44,996 bases of DNA, taken from Nocardiopsis flavescens. GTDB taxonomy: Bacteria > Actinomycetota > Actinomycetes > Streptosporangiales > Streptosporangiaceae. Where the stretch lies: positions 1-44,996 of the forward strand of contig NZ_FQZK01000035.1 in the NCBI RefSeq assembly GCF_900141985.1, given 5' to 3'. Positions 22,065-33,567 of this stretch are shown here, piece after piece (position 1 is the first letter of the stretch; the number at the start of each line of letters is the position of its first letter). Below the pieces are notes generated by a model. That model worked only from the letters and a program-made list of their open reading frames with translations. It had not been told where the DNA came from and made no database searches. A program made the translations under genes and the position numbers.

Positions 22065-22972
22065 TGCGCCACCTGCTCTCCACCGGGGACCTCACCCGCG
22101 ACGAGGCCGTCCTCATCCTGGACACCGCCGCCGAACTCGCCCAGGTCGGCGACCGCTCCGTCAAGAAGCTCCCCACCCTGCGCGGACGCACCGTGGTCAA
22201 CCTCTTCTACGAGGACTCCACGCGCACCCGCACCTCCTTCGAGATCGCCGCCAAGCGCCTGTCGGCCGACGTCGTCAACTTCTCGGCCAAGGGCTCCAGC
22301 GTCTCCAAGGGCGAGAGCCTCAAGGACACCGCCCTCACCCTCCAGGCCATGGGGGCCGACGGCGTGGTCATCCGCCACGGGGCCTCCGGCGCGGCGCACC
22401 GCCTGGCCGGATGGGTGGACGGCTCGGTCCTCAACGCGGGCGACGGCACCCACGAGCACCCCACCCAGGCCCTGCTCGACGCCTACACCGTCCGCACCCG
22501 CCTGGGCCGCCTGGAGGGCCTGCGCGTCGCCATCGTCGGCGACATCCTGCACAGCCGCGTGGCCCGCTCCAACGTGCTGCTGCTCACGACCCTGGGCGCC
22601 CACGTCACACTCGTCGCCCCGCCCACCCTGCTGCCGGTCTCGGTGCACACCTGGCCCTGCGAGGTCTCCTACGACCTCGACGCCGTGCTGCCCAAGACCG
22701 ACGTCGTCATGATGCTGCGCGTGCAGGCCGAGCGCATGCACGCGTCGTTCTTCCCCTCCGTGCGCGAGTACAGCCGCGGCTACGGGATGGACGGCGCCCG
22801 CCTGGACCGCATGCCCCGGGACGCCATCGTCATGCACCCCGGCCCGATGGTCCGCGGCATGGAGATCTCCGCCGAGGTCGCCGACTCCCCGCGCTGCACC
22901 GTCGTCGAGCAGGTCGCCAACGGCGTCAGCCTGCGCATGGCCGTGCTCTACCTCCTGCTCGGCGGCTCCTGA
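22064..22972 (+). CDS. pyrB: aspartate carbamoyltransferase catalytic subunit
   Basis: PyrB forms carbamoyl aspartate from carbamoyl phosphate and aspartate, the committed step of UMP synthesis. The 302-aa protein shows the phosphate-binding STRT at 52-55, K81 in SVSKGESLKD, HPTQ at 131-134 and the aspartate-domain HPGPMVRGMEI. No regulatory pyrI gene is present, so control is by PyrR and the promoter. It is translationally coupled to pyrR. A 107-nt GC-rich gap with weak pairing separates it from pyrC. Confidence 0.97.
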   Translation: MRHLLSTGDLTRDEAVLILDTAAELAQVGDRSVKKLPTLRGRTVVNLFYEDSTRTRTSFEIAAKRLSADVVNFSAKGSSVSKGESLKDTALTLQAMGADGVVIRHGASGAAHRLAGWVDGSVLNAGDGTHEHPTQALLDAYTVRTRLGRLEGLRVAIVGDILHSRVARSNVLLLTTLGAHVTLVAPPTLLPVSVHTWPCEVSYDLDAVLPKTDVVMMLRVQAERMHASFFPSVREYSRGYGMDGARLDRMPRDAIVMHPGPMVRGMEISAEVADSPRCTVVEQVANGVSLRMAVLYLLLGGS

Positions 22973-23079
22973 GCCACCCGGCGCGCCCGCGCGCACCGCG
23001 CCGCGCGCCCGGTACCGGCGCCGCGCCGGCCGCCGCCCGCGCACTTCTCCACGAACGACCACTGAGGAACGAAACCGCG

Positions 23080-24381
23080 ATGCCCGACACCCACGGACCG
23101 CACCTGATCCGCGGAGCCCGCCCGCTCGGCGGGGACCCCGTCGACATCCTGCTCGCCGACGGCCTGATCGCCGAGATCGGCACCGGCCTCACCGCCCCCG
23201 AGGGCGCCGAGGCCGTGGACGGCGAGGGCCTGGTCGCCCTGCCCGGCCTGGTGGACCTGCACACCCACCTGCGCGAGCCCGGGCGCGAGGACGCCGAGAC
23301 CGTCGAGACCGGCTCCCGCTCCGCCGCCATGGGCGGCTACACCGCCGTGCACGCCATGGCCAACACCGACCCCGTCGCCGACACCGCCGGCGTCGTCGAG
23401 CAGGTGTGGCGGCTCGGCCGCGAGGCCGGGTACTGCGACGTGCGCCCCGTCGGCGCCGTCACCGTCGGCCTGGCCGGCCGGCGCCTCTCCGAGATCGGCG
23501 CCATGGCCAAGTCCGCCGCCGCCGTCCGCGTCTTCTCCGACGACGGCATCTGCGTCTCCGACGCCCTGCTCATGCGCCGGGCCCTGGAGTACGTCAAAGC
23601 GTTCGACGGCGTCGTCGCCCAGCACGCCCAGGAGCCGCGCCTGACCGAGGGCGCCCAGATGAACGAGGGCCGCGTCTCCGACCGCCTGGGCCTGCCGGGC
23701 TGGCCCGCCGTCGCGGAGGAGGCGATCATCGCCCGCGACTGCCTGCTCGCCCAGCACGTCGGCTCGCGCCTGCACGTGTGCCACGTCTCCACCAGCGGCT
23801 CGGTCGACATCATCCGCTGGGCCAAGGCCCGCGGCTGCGACGTCACCGCGGAGGTCACCCCCCACCACCTGCTCCTCACCGAGGAACTGGTGGAGAACTA
23901 CGACCCGATCTACAAGGTCAACCCCCCGCTGCGCACCGACGAGGACGTGCGGGCGCTGCGCGAGGGCCTGGCCGACGGCACCATCGACGTGGTCGCCACC
24001 GACCACGCCCCCCACCCCGTGGAGGCCAAGGAGACCGAGTGGTCCACGGCCGCCATGGGTATGGTCGGCCTGGAGACCGCCCTGGCGGTCGTGCAGCGGA
24101 CGATGGTCGACACCGGCCTGCTCACCTGGGCCGACGTCGCCGACCGCATGTCCGCGGCGCCCGCCCGCATCGGCCGGGTCGCCGACCACGGCCGCGGCCT
24201 GGCGGTCGGCGAGCCCGCCAACGTGGTCCTCTACGACCCCGCCGCGCCCTACGAGGCCGACGGCGCCGCCATGGTCACCAAGAGCAGCAACACGCCCTTC
24301 CGGGGCATGACCCTGCCCGGCCGGGTGCGCGCCACGTTCCTGCGCGGCGCCCCCACCGTCCTGGCGGGGGAGATCAAGTGA
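23080..24381 (+). CDS. pyrC: dihydroorotase
   Basis: PyrC cyclises carbamoyl aspartate to dihydroorotate. The 433-aa metal-dependent amidohydrolase is of the long class I type. It has the metal site HTHLREPGRED, GGYTAVHAMANTDP, AQHAQEP, HVCHVSTSGS, VTPHHLLLTEE, YKVNPPLR and DVVATDHAPHPVEAKE with the catalytic aspartate. The ATG at 23080 has GAGGAA about 10 nt upstream. Its stop overlaps a possible carA GTG. Unlike Streptomyces, no small membrane-protein gene separates pyrC and carA. Confidence 0.97.
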   Translation: MPDTHGPHLIRGARPLGGDPVDILLADGLIAEIGTGLTAPEGAEAVDGEGLVALPGLVDLHTHLREPGREDAETVETGSRSAAMGGYTAVHAMANTDPVADTAGVVEQVWRLGREAGYCDVRPVGAVTVGLAGRRLSEIGAMAKSAAAVRVFSDDGICVSDALLMRRALEYVKAFDGVVAQHAQEPRLTEGAQMNEGRVSDRLGLPGWPAVAEEAIIARDCLLAQHVGSRLHVCHVSTSGSVDIIRWAKARGCDVTAEVTPHHLLLTEELVENYDPIYKVNPPLRTDEDVRALREGLADGTIDVVATDHAPHPVEAKETEWSTAAMGMVGLETALAVVQRTMVDTGLLTWADVADRMSAAPARIGRVADHGRGLAVGEPANVVLYDPAAPYEADGAAMVTKSSNTPFRGMTLPGRVRATFLRGAPTVLAGEIK

Positions 24382-24434
24382 ACAACGCAGTGAGCGGGGC
24401 CCAGGCAGCACCTGGCGCCCCAGAGGGGGGAAAC

Positions 24435-25583
24435 GTGTCAGAGGCAACCGGCGGATCGGCGATCCTGGTCCTGGAGGACGGCCGGGTCTTCCACGGCCGC
24501 TCCTTCGGCGCGACCGGCGAGACCTTCGGCGAGATCGTCTTCAACACCGGGATGACCGGCTACCAGGAGACCCTCACCGACCCCTCCTACCACCGCCAGA
24601 TCGTCGCGATGACCGCGCCGCACATCGGCAACACCGGCGTCAACGACGACGACCCCGAGTCCGGCCGCATCTGGGTCGCCGGGTACGTCGTCCGCGAGCC
24701 CTCCCGCATCCCCTCCAACTGGCGCGCCCAGCGCACGCTGGACGAGGAGCTGCGCCGCCAGGACGTCGTCGGCATCGCCATGCCCGGTACCCGCGCCCTC
24801 ACCCGCCACCTGCGCGACAAGGGCGCCATGCGGGCCGCCGTCAGCAGCGTCGAGACCGACCCGAAGGCCCTGCTGGCCCGCGTCCTGGAGCAGCCCCGCA
24901 TGGCCGGCGCCGACCTGGCCGGGGAGGTCAGCGCGGACGCGCCCTACGAGGTGCTCCCGCCCGAGGGCGTCCCGACCCGCTTCCACGTCGCCGCCGTCGA
25001 CCTGGGCATCAAGGCCATGACGCCCCAGCGGCTCGCCGAGCGCGGCTGCCGGGTCACCGTCCTGCCCTCCTCCGCCACCGCCGAGGACCTCCTCGCCCTG
25101 GACCCGGACGGCGTGTTCTTCAGCAACGGCCCCGGCGACCCCGCCACCGCGGACGGCCCCGTCGCCGCCATGCGCGGGATCCTGGACGCGGGCAGGCCCC
25201 TGTTCGGGATCTGCTTCGGCAACCAGATCCTGGGCCGCGCCCTGGGCCTGGGCACCTACAAGCTGCCCTTCGGCCACCGCGGGGTGAACCAGCCGGTCAT
25301 CGACACCGCCACCGGCAAGGTCTCCATCACCAGCCAGAACCACGGCTTCGCCGTGGACGCGCCGCTCGAAGGCGCCTTCGAGACCCCCTACGGCCGCGCG
25401 CAGGTCAGCCACATCGGCCTCAACGACCAGGTGGTCGAGGGCCTGCGGCTGCTGGACCGCCCCGTGTTCAGCGTCCAGTTCCACCCGGAGGCCGCCGCGG
25501 GACCCCACGACGCCGCCGGACTCTTCGACGAGTTCGTCGACCTGATGTCCGCCGCCCAGCCCACCGCGGCTGCCGAGCAGTAA
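24435..25583 (+). CDS. carA: carbamoyl-phosphate synthase small (glutaminase) subunit
   Basis: CarA hydrolyses glutamine and channels ammonia to CarB. The 382-aa protein has the N-terminal CPSase_sm domain (AILVLEDGRVFHGRSFGA, GYQETLTDPSYH, MRAAVSS) and a class I glutamine amidotransferase domain with FFSNGPGDP, the nucleophile cysteine in LFGICFGNQILG, SQNHGFAVD and the catalytic histidine in FSVQFHPEA. The GTG at 24435 follows GAGGGGGG and gives a family-like N terminus; a GTG at 24378 overlapping the pyrC stop, with GGGGAG, would add 19 residues. It lies 12 nt before carB. Confidence 0.95.
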   Translation: MSEATGGSAILVLEDGRVFHGRSFGATGETFGEIVFNTGMTGYQETLTDPSYHRQIVAMTAPHIGNTGVNDDDPESGRIWVAGYVVREPSRIPSNWRAQRTLDEELRRQDVVGIAMPGTRALTRHLRDKGAMRAAVSSVETDPKALLARVLEQPRMAGADLAGEVSADAPYEVLPPEGVPTRFHVAAVDLGIKAMTPQRLAERGCRVTVLPSSATAEDLLALDPDGVFFSNGPGDPATADGPVAAMRGILDAGRPLFGICFGNQILGRALGLGTYKLPFGHRGVNQPVIDTATGKVSITSQNHGFAVDAPLEGAFETPYGRAQVSHIGLNDQVVEGLRLLDRPVFSVQFHPEAAAGPHDAAGLFDEFVDLMSAAQPTAAAEQ

Positions 25584-25595
25584 GGAAGCAAGAGC

Positions 25596-28898
<3,303 letters not shown>

Positions 28899-28900
28899 CC

Positions 28901-28939
28901 CGCGGCCCGCGCGGCCCCGCCGGGGCCGCGCGGACCGCG
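28901..28939 (+). terminator. hairpin downstream of carB
   Basis: A 12-bp GC stem (28907-28918 with 28922-28933) with a 3-nt loop is extended by outer CGCGG/CCGCG arms. There is no T tract. It starts 2 nt after the carB stop. Confidence 0.6.
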
Positions 28940-28962
28940 GCGACCGCGCTCCGGCACCGCCC

Positions 28963-28968
28963 TAGGCT
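28963..28968 (+). promoter_or_regulatory. candidate internal promoter (-10) before pyrK
   Basis: TAGGCT, the same hexamer as in the thiE promoter, lies between the carB hairpin and the pyrK leader. No good -35 is seen. Confidence 0.4.
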
Positions 28969-28971
28969 GTA

Positions 28972-29019
28972 GGGGACCGGACGGCGGGGGCGCCGCGGCG
29001 GCCACGCCGTCCGGTCCCC
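28972..29019 (+). promoter_or_regulatory. strong hairpin in the pyrK leader
   Basis: GGGGACCGGACGGCG (28972-28986) pairs exactly with CGCCGTCCGGTCCCC (29005-29019), a 15-bp stem, followed by GCAGGC without a T tract. It would lie at the very start of a transcript made from TAGGCT. It could terminate, attenuate or stabilise the pyrK-pyrD message. A loose PyrR-loop-like GCGAGAGAGGCC lies downstream at 29034-29045. Confidence 0.5.
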
Positions 29020-29056
29020 CGCAGGCACACGGCGCGAGAGAGGCCACACCCAGACG

Positions 29057-29956
29057 ATGAGCGACTACGGACCGGTGCAGGTCAGGTGCCCCGTGCTGAA
29101 CGTGCGCAGGGTGGACGCCTACTACGCCATCACCGTCGTCGCCCCCGGGATCGCCGAGCGGTTCCGCTCGGGCCAGTTCGTGTCGGTGGCGGTGGGCGGC
29201 GACCACTCCAGCGCGCTGCTGCGGCGCCCCTTCGCCATCCACGACGTCAAGCCCGACTACGGCGGCACCGTCGAGTTCCTGTTCGCGGTGCGCGGCACCG
29301 GCACGGCCTGGCTGGCCGAGCGGCGCTCCCGCGACCTGCTGGACGTCGTCGGCCCCCTGGGGCGGCCCTTCCCGCTGCCCCGCGACCCGGTCAACTGCGT
29401 CCTGGTCGGCGGCGGCGCGGGCAGCGCCCCGCTCTTCCCGCTGGCGCAGTCGCTGCGCCGCCGGGGCTGCCGGGTCGACTTCGTCCTGGGCGGGGCCTCC
29501 GCCGACCGCGTCTTCAGCGCGATCACCGCCCGCCGGATCGCCGAGACCGCCGTCTTCACCACCGACGACGGCTCCTTCGGGACCCGGGGCCGGGTCACCG
29601 ACGTCCTGGGCCGCGTCATCGAGGAGTGCCGCTCCGACGTGATCTACGCCTGCGGCCCCATGCCCATGCTGCGCGCGGTCACCGCCGTGGCCGGCAGCCA
29701 CGGGGTCCCCGTGCAGGTGTCGGTCGAGGAGACCATGGCCTGCGGCACCGGGATCTGCATGACCTGCGTGATCCCGGTGGTGGGGGAGGACGGCATCACC
29801 CGCATGGTCCGCTCCTGCGTGGACGGGCCGGTGTTCCGCGGCGAGCAGGTGCGCTTCGACGACGTGGGCACGATCCCCTTCGACGCGCTGGGCGCGCCCG
29901 GCTGGAAGGGCGCCGGGGCCTCCCGGGCCGCCGAGTCGGCCCGCGACATCGCCTGA
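29057..29956 (+). CDS. pyrK: dihydroorotate dehydrogenase electron-transfer subunit
   Basis: PyrK passes electrons from PyrD to NAD+ through FAD and a [2Fe-2S] cluster. The 299-aa protein has an FAD-binding domain with RRPFAI at 56-61, an NAD-binding motif VLVGGGAGSAPLFPLA (about 115-130), YACGPMPML, and a C-terminal cluster motif ACGTGICMTC...RSC with cysteines 229, 234, 237 and 254. With the neighbouring class 1B PyrD it forms the heterotetrameric NAD-linked enzyme. It starts at the ATG at 29057 after an extended leader with a weak ribosome site. Confidence 0.95.
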   Translation: MSDYGPVQVRCPVLNVRRVDAYYAITVVAPGIAERFRSGQFVSVAVGGDHSSALLRRPFAIHDVKPDYGGTVEFLFAVRGTGTAWLAERRSRDLLDVVGPLGRPFPLPRDPVNCVLVGGGAGSAPLFPLAQSLRRRGCRVDFVLGGASADRVFSAITARRIAETAVFTTDDGSFGTRGRVTDVLGRVIEECRSDVIYACGPMPMLRAVTAVAGSHGVPVQVSVEETMACGTGICMTCVIPVVGEDGITRMVRSCVDGPVFRGEQVRFDDVGTIPFDALGAPGWKGAGASRAAESARDIA

Positions 29957-30005
29957 CCCGCGGCGCCGGGCCGCCGATCCCATCCCACCGACCGGGAAAG
30001 ACACG

Positions 30006-30947
30006 GTGAACACAGACCTGAGAGTCCGGTTGGGCGCACTGGAGCTGCCCAACCCGGTGGTGACCGCCGCCGGGTGCGCCGGTTCGGGCCGGGAGCTGGC
30101 CCAGTTCTTCGACATCGCCGAGATCGGCGCGGTCACCACCAAGTCCGTGATGCTGGAACCGCGCGCCGGGCGGCCGGCGCCGCGCATGGCCGAGACGCCC
30201 AGCGGCATGCTCAGCACCACCGGGATGCAGGGGCCGGGCGTGGACGTCTTCCTCCAGCGCGACCTGCCGTGGCTGCTGGCGCGGGGCGGGCGGGCCATCG
30301 TGTCCGTCGCGGGCTCGGGCACCGCCGAGTTCGGCGAGCTGGCCCGGCGGATCTCGGCCGAGCCGGGCGTGGACGCGATCGAGGTCAACCTGTCCTGCCC
30401 GGACCCGGCCGACCCCGAGGGGCGCCGGTTCGCCGACGACGCCGCGCGGGCGGCCGCGGTGGTGAGCACCGTGCGCTCGCACGCGCGCTCGGACCTGCCG
30501 GTGCTCGCCAAGCTGGCCGCGGACGTGCCCGACGTGGTGGCGCTGGCCACCGCGTGCGCCGAGGCCCGCGCGGACGGCCTGTCGATGGTCAACACGGTCC
30601 GCGGCATGGCCGTGGACCCGCGGACGCTGCGCCCCGCCGTGGCCGGCGGCATGGGCGGGCTGTCGGGTCCGGCGATCCGGCCGCTCGCCGTGGGCTGCGT
30701 GTACCGGGTCCACGAGGCGCTGCCGGAGGTGCCCGTCATCGGGATGGGCGGGGTGCGCACCGGTGCCGACGTGGTGGAGTTCATGGCCGCCGGCGCCAGC
30801 GCCGTCGCCCTGGGCACGATCAACTTCTCCGACCCGTCCGCGTGCGTGCGGGTGCTGCGCGAGTTCACCGAGGCCCTGGAGTCCCGGGGCGTGGCCCGGG
30901 CCGCGGACCTGGTGGGCGCCGCCCACCGGCCCGGCACCGGCGTGTGA
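30006..30947 (+). CDS. pyrD: dihydroorotate dehydrogenase, class 1B catalytic subunit
   Basis: PyrD oxidises dihydroorotate to orotate with FMN. The 313-aa TIM barrel has PVVTAAGCAGSGRE, VTTKSVMLEPRAGRP, EVNLSCPDP with the catalytic cysteine C131 (a cysteine base marks class 1; class 2 enzymes use serine), LAKLAADV, NTVRGMAVD and IGMGGVRTGADVVEFMAAGA. There is no N-terminal membrane helix. PyrK directly upstream (49-nt gap) confirms class 1B. The GTG at 30006 has GGGAAAG 5 nt upstream. Confidence 0.96.
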   Translation: MNTDLRVRLGALELPNPVVTAAGCAGSGRELAQFFDIAEIGAVTTKSVMLEPRAGRPAPRMAETPSGMLSTTGMQGPGVDVFLQRDLPWLLARGGRAIVSVAGSGTAEFGELARRISAEPGVDAIEVNLSCPDPADPEGRRFADDAARAAAVVSTVRSHARSDLPVLAKLAADVPDVVALATACAEARADGLSMVNTVRGMAVDPRTLRPAVAGGMGGLSGPAIRPLAVGCVYRVHEALPEVPVIGMGGVRTGADVVEFMAAGASAVALGTINFSDPSACVRVLREFTEALESRGVARAADLVGAAHRPGTGV

Positions 30948-31252
30948 GGGCCCGGACCGGACCGGCGCCCGGCCTGACCGGCCTGAACGGCGCTGAGGTG
31001 GCGCTGTGCGACCGAACATCTCCGTCCGGGTACGGATAGTCCGGAAGCCGGACAAAGGCCGCCTACGGCCGCGTGGGCGGTCGTTACGACGAAGTGACCC
31101 GGATCGGGCGCATGAAGCGCCCGGTTCTGGGAACCGCACACTCTGACGGTGTGCACAGGACAGTGAACGTGCATTCGCAATCACGTTCGTAAGAACGCGG
31201 GCGAGTGGAACGCGCCGGCCGACGGCCGGCGGCACACGAAAGGGAGTGAACG
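30948..31252. other. 305-bp gap between pyrD and pyrF with inverted repeats
   Basis: No gene is seen. It contains GCACAC/GTGTGC (about 31136-31155) and GAACGTG-N10-CACGTTC (31165-31188), in a stretch less GC-rich than the coding DNA. It may hold a separate pyrF promoter or operator, so pyrF may be only partly co-transcribed with pyrK-pyrD. Confidence 0.45.
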
Positions 31253-31960
31253 ATGACCGCGCCTTCCGCGCCCATCGCAGTCGCGATCGACGCCAAGGAG
31301 ATCGAGACCGCTGCGACCTGGGCCTCTGCGGTCGCCCCCCATGTCAGCACCGTCAAGGTGGGCCTGGAGCTCTACCTGCGCTACGGCCCCGAGGTCGTGA
31401 GCGCGGTCCGCGGGGCCAACCGGGTCGGGGTGTTCCTCGACCTCAAGCTCCACGACATCCCGGCGACGGTGGCGGGGGCGGCGCGCAGCGTCGCCGGGCT
31501 CAAGCCCTCGATCCTCACCGTGCACGCCGGGGGAGGGGCGGACATGGTCCGGGCGGCGGTGGAGGCCGCCCCGGACACCCGGATCGCCGCCGTGACGGTG
31601 CTCACCTCGATGGACGAGGAGGACCTGGAGCAGGTGGGGCTGCTCGGGCCCGCTCGCGACGCGGTGCGCCGGCTGGCGGTGCTGGCGGTGGGCGCCGGGG
31701 CACGGGCCCTGGTCTGCTCGCCCCAGGAGGTGGCCCTCGTGCGCGCCGAAGTGGGCCCGGACATCACCCTCATCACGCCGGGCGTGCGCCCGGCGGGGGC
31801 GGACAGGGGTGACCAGTCCCGGGTGGCGACCCCGGAGGAGGCCATCGCGGCGGGGGCGGACCTTCTGGTCATCGGCCGCCCCATCACCCGGGCACCGGAC
31901 CCCGGGGCGGCGGCGGCCTCCCTCGCGGAGGCCGTGCGGCGTGCCGGGGCCCGGGTCTGA
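31253..31960 (+). CDS. pyrF: orotidine 5'-phosphate decarboxylase (type 1)
   Basis: PyrF removes CO2 from OMP to give UMP, the last pathway step. The 235-aa TIM barrel has VGLELYLRYGPE, the catalytic DxKxxD in FLDLKLHDIPATV (D63, K65, D68), LTVHAGGGADM, TLITPGVRPAGADRGDQSR and DLLVIGRPITRAPDP. This is the short type 1 form. The ATG at 31253 has GGGAGTG 4 nt upstream. Confidence 0.97.
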   Translation: MTAPSAPIAVAIDAKEIETAATWASAVAPHVSTVKVGLELYLRYGPEVVSAVRGANRVGVFLDLKLHDIPATVAGAARSVAGLKPSILTVHAGGGADMVRAAVEAAPDTRIAAVTVLTSMDEEDLEQVGLLGPARDAVRRLAVLAVGAGARALVCSPQEVALVRAEVGPDITLITPGVRPAGADRGDQSRVATPEEAIAAGADLLVIGRPITRAPDPGAAAASLAEAVRRAGARV

Positions 31961-32272
31961 GGGGGCGGGAGGAGGCAGGATTCGGTCACTGAGTGTTACT
32001 GATTCGGTATGTCCCAAATGCGGAATCCGGAGCTGAGAGTGACCCGGTTCACCCCTCCGTGACCTGCGCAGGTGGCATGCTTTACGGACGGCCCAATCGG
32101 GACCAAAGTCCTGATTTTCATCTCGGAGTGCAATGAGATGGACACTGTGTGTAGTTAGTTCAATGAAATAGCCTCTGAAAGGGCACTTTACGTTGCCTAA
32201 CAGGGGTCAGACCTACTAACTTGCGCAGGCGTCCGCCCTCTACAAACGAGTAGAAATCCGAGGTGACCCGGC
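31961..32272. other. AT-richer regulatory region upstream of mihF
   Basis: These 312 bp are the most AT-rich part of the window. They contain a direct repeat GATTCGGT at 31979-31986 and 32001-32008 (22-bp period), the perfect palindrome ACCTGCGCAGGT (32062-32073), CATCTC-N10-GAGATG (32119-32140) and the mihF promoter. I see no gene. Confidence 0.5.
32193..32222 (+). promoter_or_regulatory. mihF promoter
   Basis: TTGCCT (32193-32198), an 18-nt spacer and TAACTT (32217-32222) lie 50 nt before the GTG start. Confidence 0.55.
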
Positions 32273-32596
32273 GTGGCCCTTCCTCCCCTCACACCCGAGC
32301 AGCGCAGCGCGGCTCTCGAGAAAGCCGCCAAGGCCAGAAAAGAGCGCGCTGAGGTCAAGAACAAGCTGAAGAACGGCGGCATCTCGCTGTCCAAGGTGCT
32401 CGCCGACGGGCTCAAGGACGACGTCATCGGCAAGATGAAGGTCTCCGCCCTGTTGGAGTCCCTCCCCGGCGTGGGCAAGGTCCGCGCCAAGCAGATCATG
32501 GAGCGGCTCAACATCGCCGAGTCCCGCCGCGTCCGCGGCCTGGGCACCAACCAGCGCGCGGCCCTCGAGGCCGAGTTCGGCGACCTCACCAAGTAA
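32273..32596 (+). CDS. mihF: integration host factor, actinobacterial type (mIHF/sIHF)
   Basis: This is a nucleoid-associated protein that binds and shapes DNA and influences development and specialised metabolism. The 107-aa product starts with a basic N-terminal helix (SAALEKAAKARKERAEVKNK). A helix-two-turn-helix domain follows, with LESLPGVGKVRAKQIMERL, and the tail is RRVRGLGTNQRAALEAEF. The length equals that of the Streptomyces sIHF. The GTG at 32273 has GAGGTGA 6 nt upstream. The gene order pyrF-mihF-gmk-rpoZ-coaBC-metK is the conserved actinobacterial one. Confidence 0.97.
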   Translation: MALPPLTPEQRSAALEKAAKARKERAEVKNKLKNGGISLSKVLADGLKDDVIGKMKVSALLESLPGVGKVRAKQIMERLNIAESRRVRGLGTNQRAALEAEFGDLTK

Positions 32597-32618
32597 CACC
32601 GCGTCCGCGGACCCCGGG

Positions 32619-32645
32619 CCGCCGCGTCCCCCACAGACGCGGCGG
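32619..32645 (+). terminator. mihF terminator
   Basis: CCGCCGCGTC and GACGCGGCGG form a perfect 10-bp stem with a 7-nt loop, 23 nt past the mihF stop. Confidence 0.7.
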
Positions 32646-32747
32646 GTCGGACCGCAGGCGGACCCCCACCCCCGGGTGGACCCCCACCGGGCCGTGACCA
32701 CGGTCGACCCCTCCCACGGGGCCGCACCGTGCGTCACGGCCCGGTGG

Positions 32748-32753
32748 TATAAA
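32748..32753 (+). promoter_or_regulatory. -10 box of gmk
   Basis: TATAAA is isolated in GC-rich DNA in the 312-bp gap between mihF and gmk. It predicts a leader of about 150 nt before the gmk start. The -35 is unclear, and no further gene is seen in the gap. Confidence 0.5.
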
Positions 32754-32908
32754 TGAAGCTTCCCGCGCCCGAACGCGAGGATGAACCCCGCACGCACCCG
32801 CCGCCCGCGCGGTGGGCGATCCCGGGCCCGGAGCGGCCCCGTCGCCGAGCGCCCCCGGCGCGCCGCGGGCGGATCGCACCCAGGCCCGAAGGGAAGCCCG
32901 CGAGAGCC

Positions 32909-33478
32909 ATGCCCAACCCAGGAGAACAACGGCTGATCGTCCTGTCCGGACCCTCGGGTGTGGGCAAGAGCACGGTCGTGGCCGAGCTGCGCCGGGCCCA
33001 CCCCGACGTCTGGCTCTCCGTGTCGGCCACCACGCGCCGGCCGCGCCCGGGCGAGGCCGACGGCGTGCAGTACCGCTTCGTCGACGACGCCGAGTTCGAC
33101 CGCCTCGTCGCCGACGGCGAACTCCTGGAGTGGGCACAGTTCGCGGGCAACCGCTACGGCACCCCGCGCCGCCCCGTGGAGGAGCGCCTGGCCGCCGGAC
33201 TCCCCGTCCTGCTGGAGATCGAGCTCCAGGGCGCCCGCCAGATCCGCGAGACCATGCCCGAGGCCCTGCACGTCTTCCTCGCCCCGCCCTCCTGGGAGGA
33301 GCTGGTCCGCCGCCTCACCGGGCGCGGGACCGAGTCCGAGGAGGTCATCCGGCGCAGGCTGGAGGTCGCCAAGGTCGAACTCGCCGCCGAGAAGGAGTTC
33401 GACACCACACTCGTCAACACGTCCGTCCGGGACGTGTGCGGCGAACTGCTAGCGTTGATCACCGCTTCCGAGGTGTGA
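32909..33478 (+). CDS. gmk: guanylate kinase
   Basis: Gmk phosphorylates GMP to GDP. The 189-aa protein has the P-loop GPSGVGKS (14-21), SATTRRPRPGEADG and YRFVDDAEFD for GMP binding, the lid in YGTPRRPVEE, VLLEIELQGARQIR and RLEVAKVEL. The ATG at 32909 is chosen from family length; a 52-residue upstream extension is Pro/Arg-rich and begins beside the TATAAA box. It is followed after 89 nt by rpoZ. Confidence 0.96.
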   Translation: MPNPGEQRLIVLSGPSGVGKSTVVAELRRAHPDVWLSVSATTRRPRPGEADGVQYRFVDDAEFDRLVADGELLEWAQFAGNRYGTPRRPVEERLAAGLPVLLEIELQGARQIRETMPEALHVFLAPPSWEELVRRLTGRGTESEEVIRRRLEVAKVELAAEKEFDTTLVNTSVRDVCGELLALITASEV

Positions 33479-33567
33479 TAACGGCGCCGGGACCCCCGGT
33501 CCCGCGTACCCTGTACACCGCGGCGCACCGCGCCTCGCATCCGACCGTTCCCTGGGGGTAATCGAAA

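Noticed and set aside
32753..32908. N-terminal extension of guanylate kinase
   Set aside because: The 52 added residues are Pro/Arg-rich, unlike the family, and the upstream ATG lies at the TATAAA box, so this is the 5' leader.
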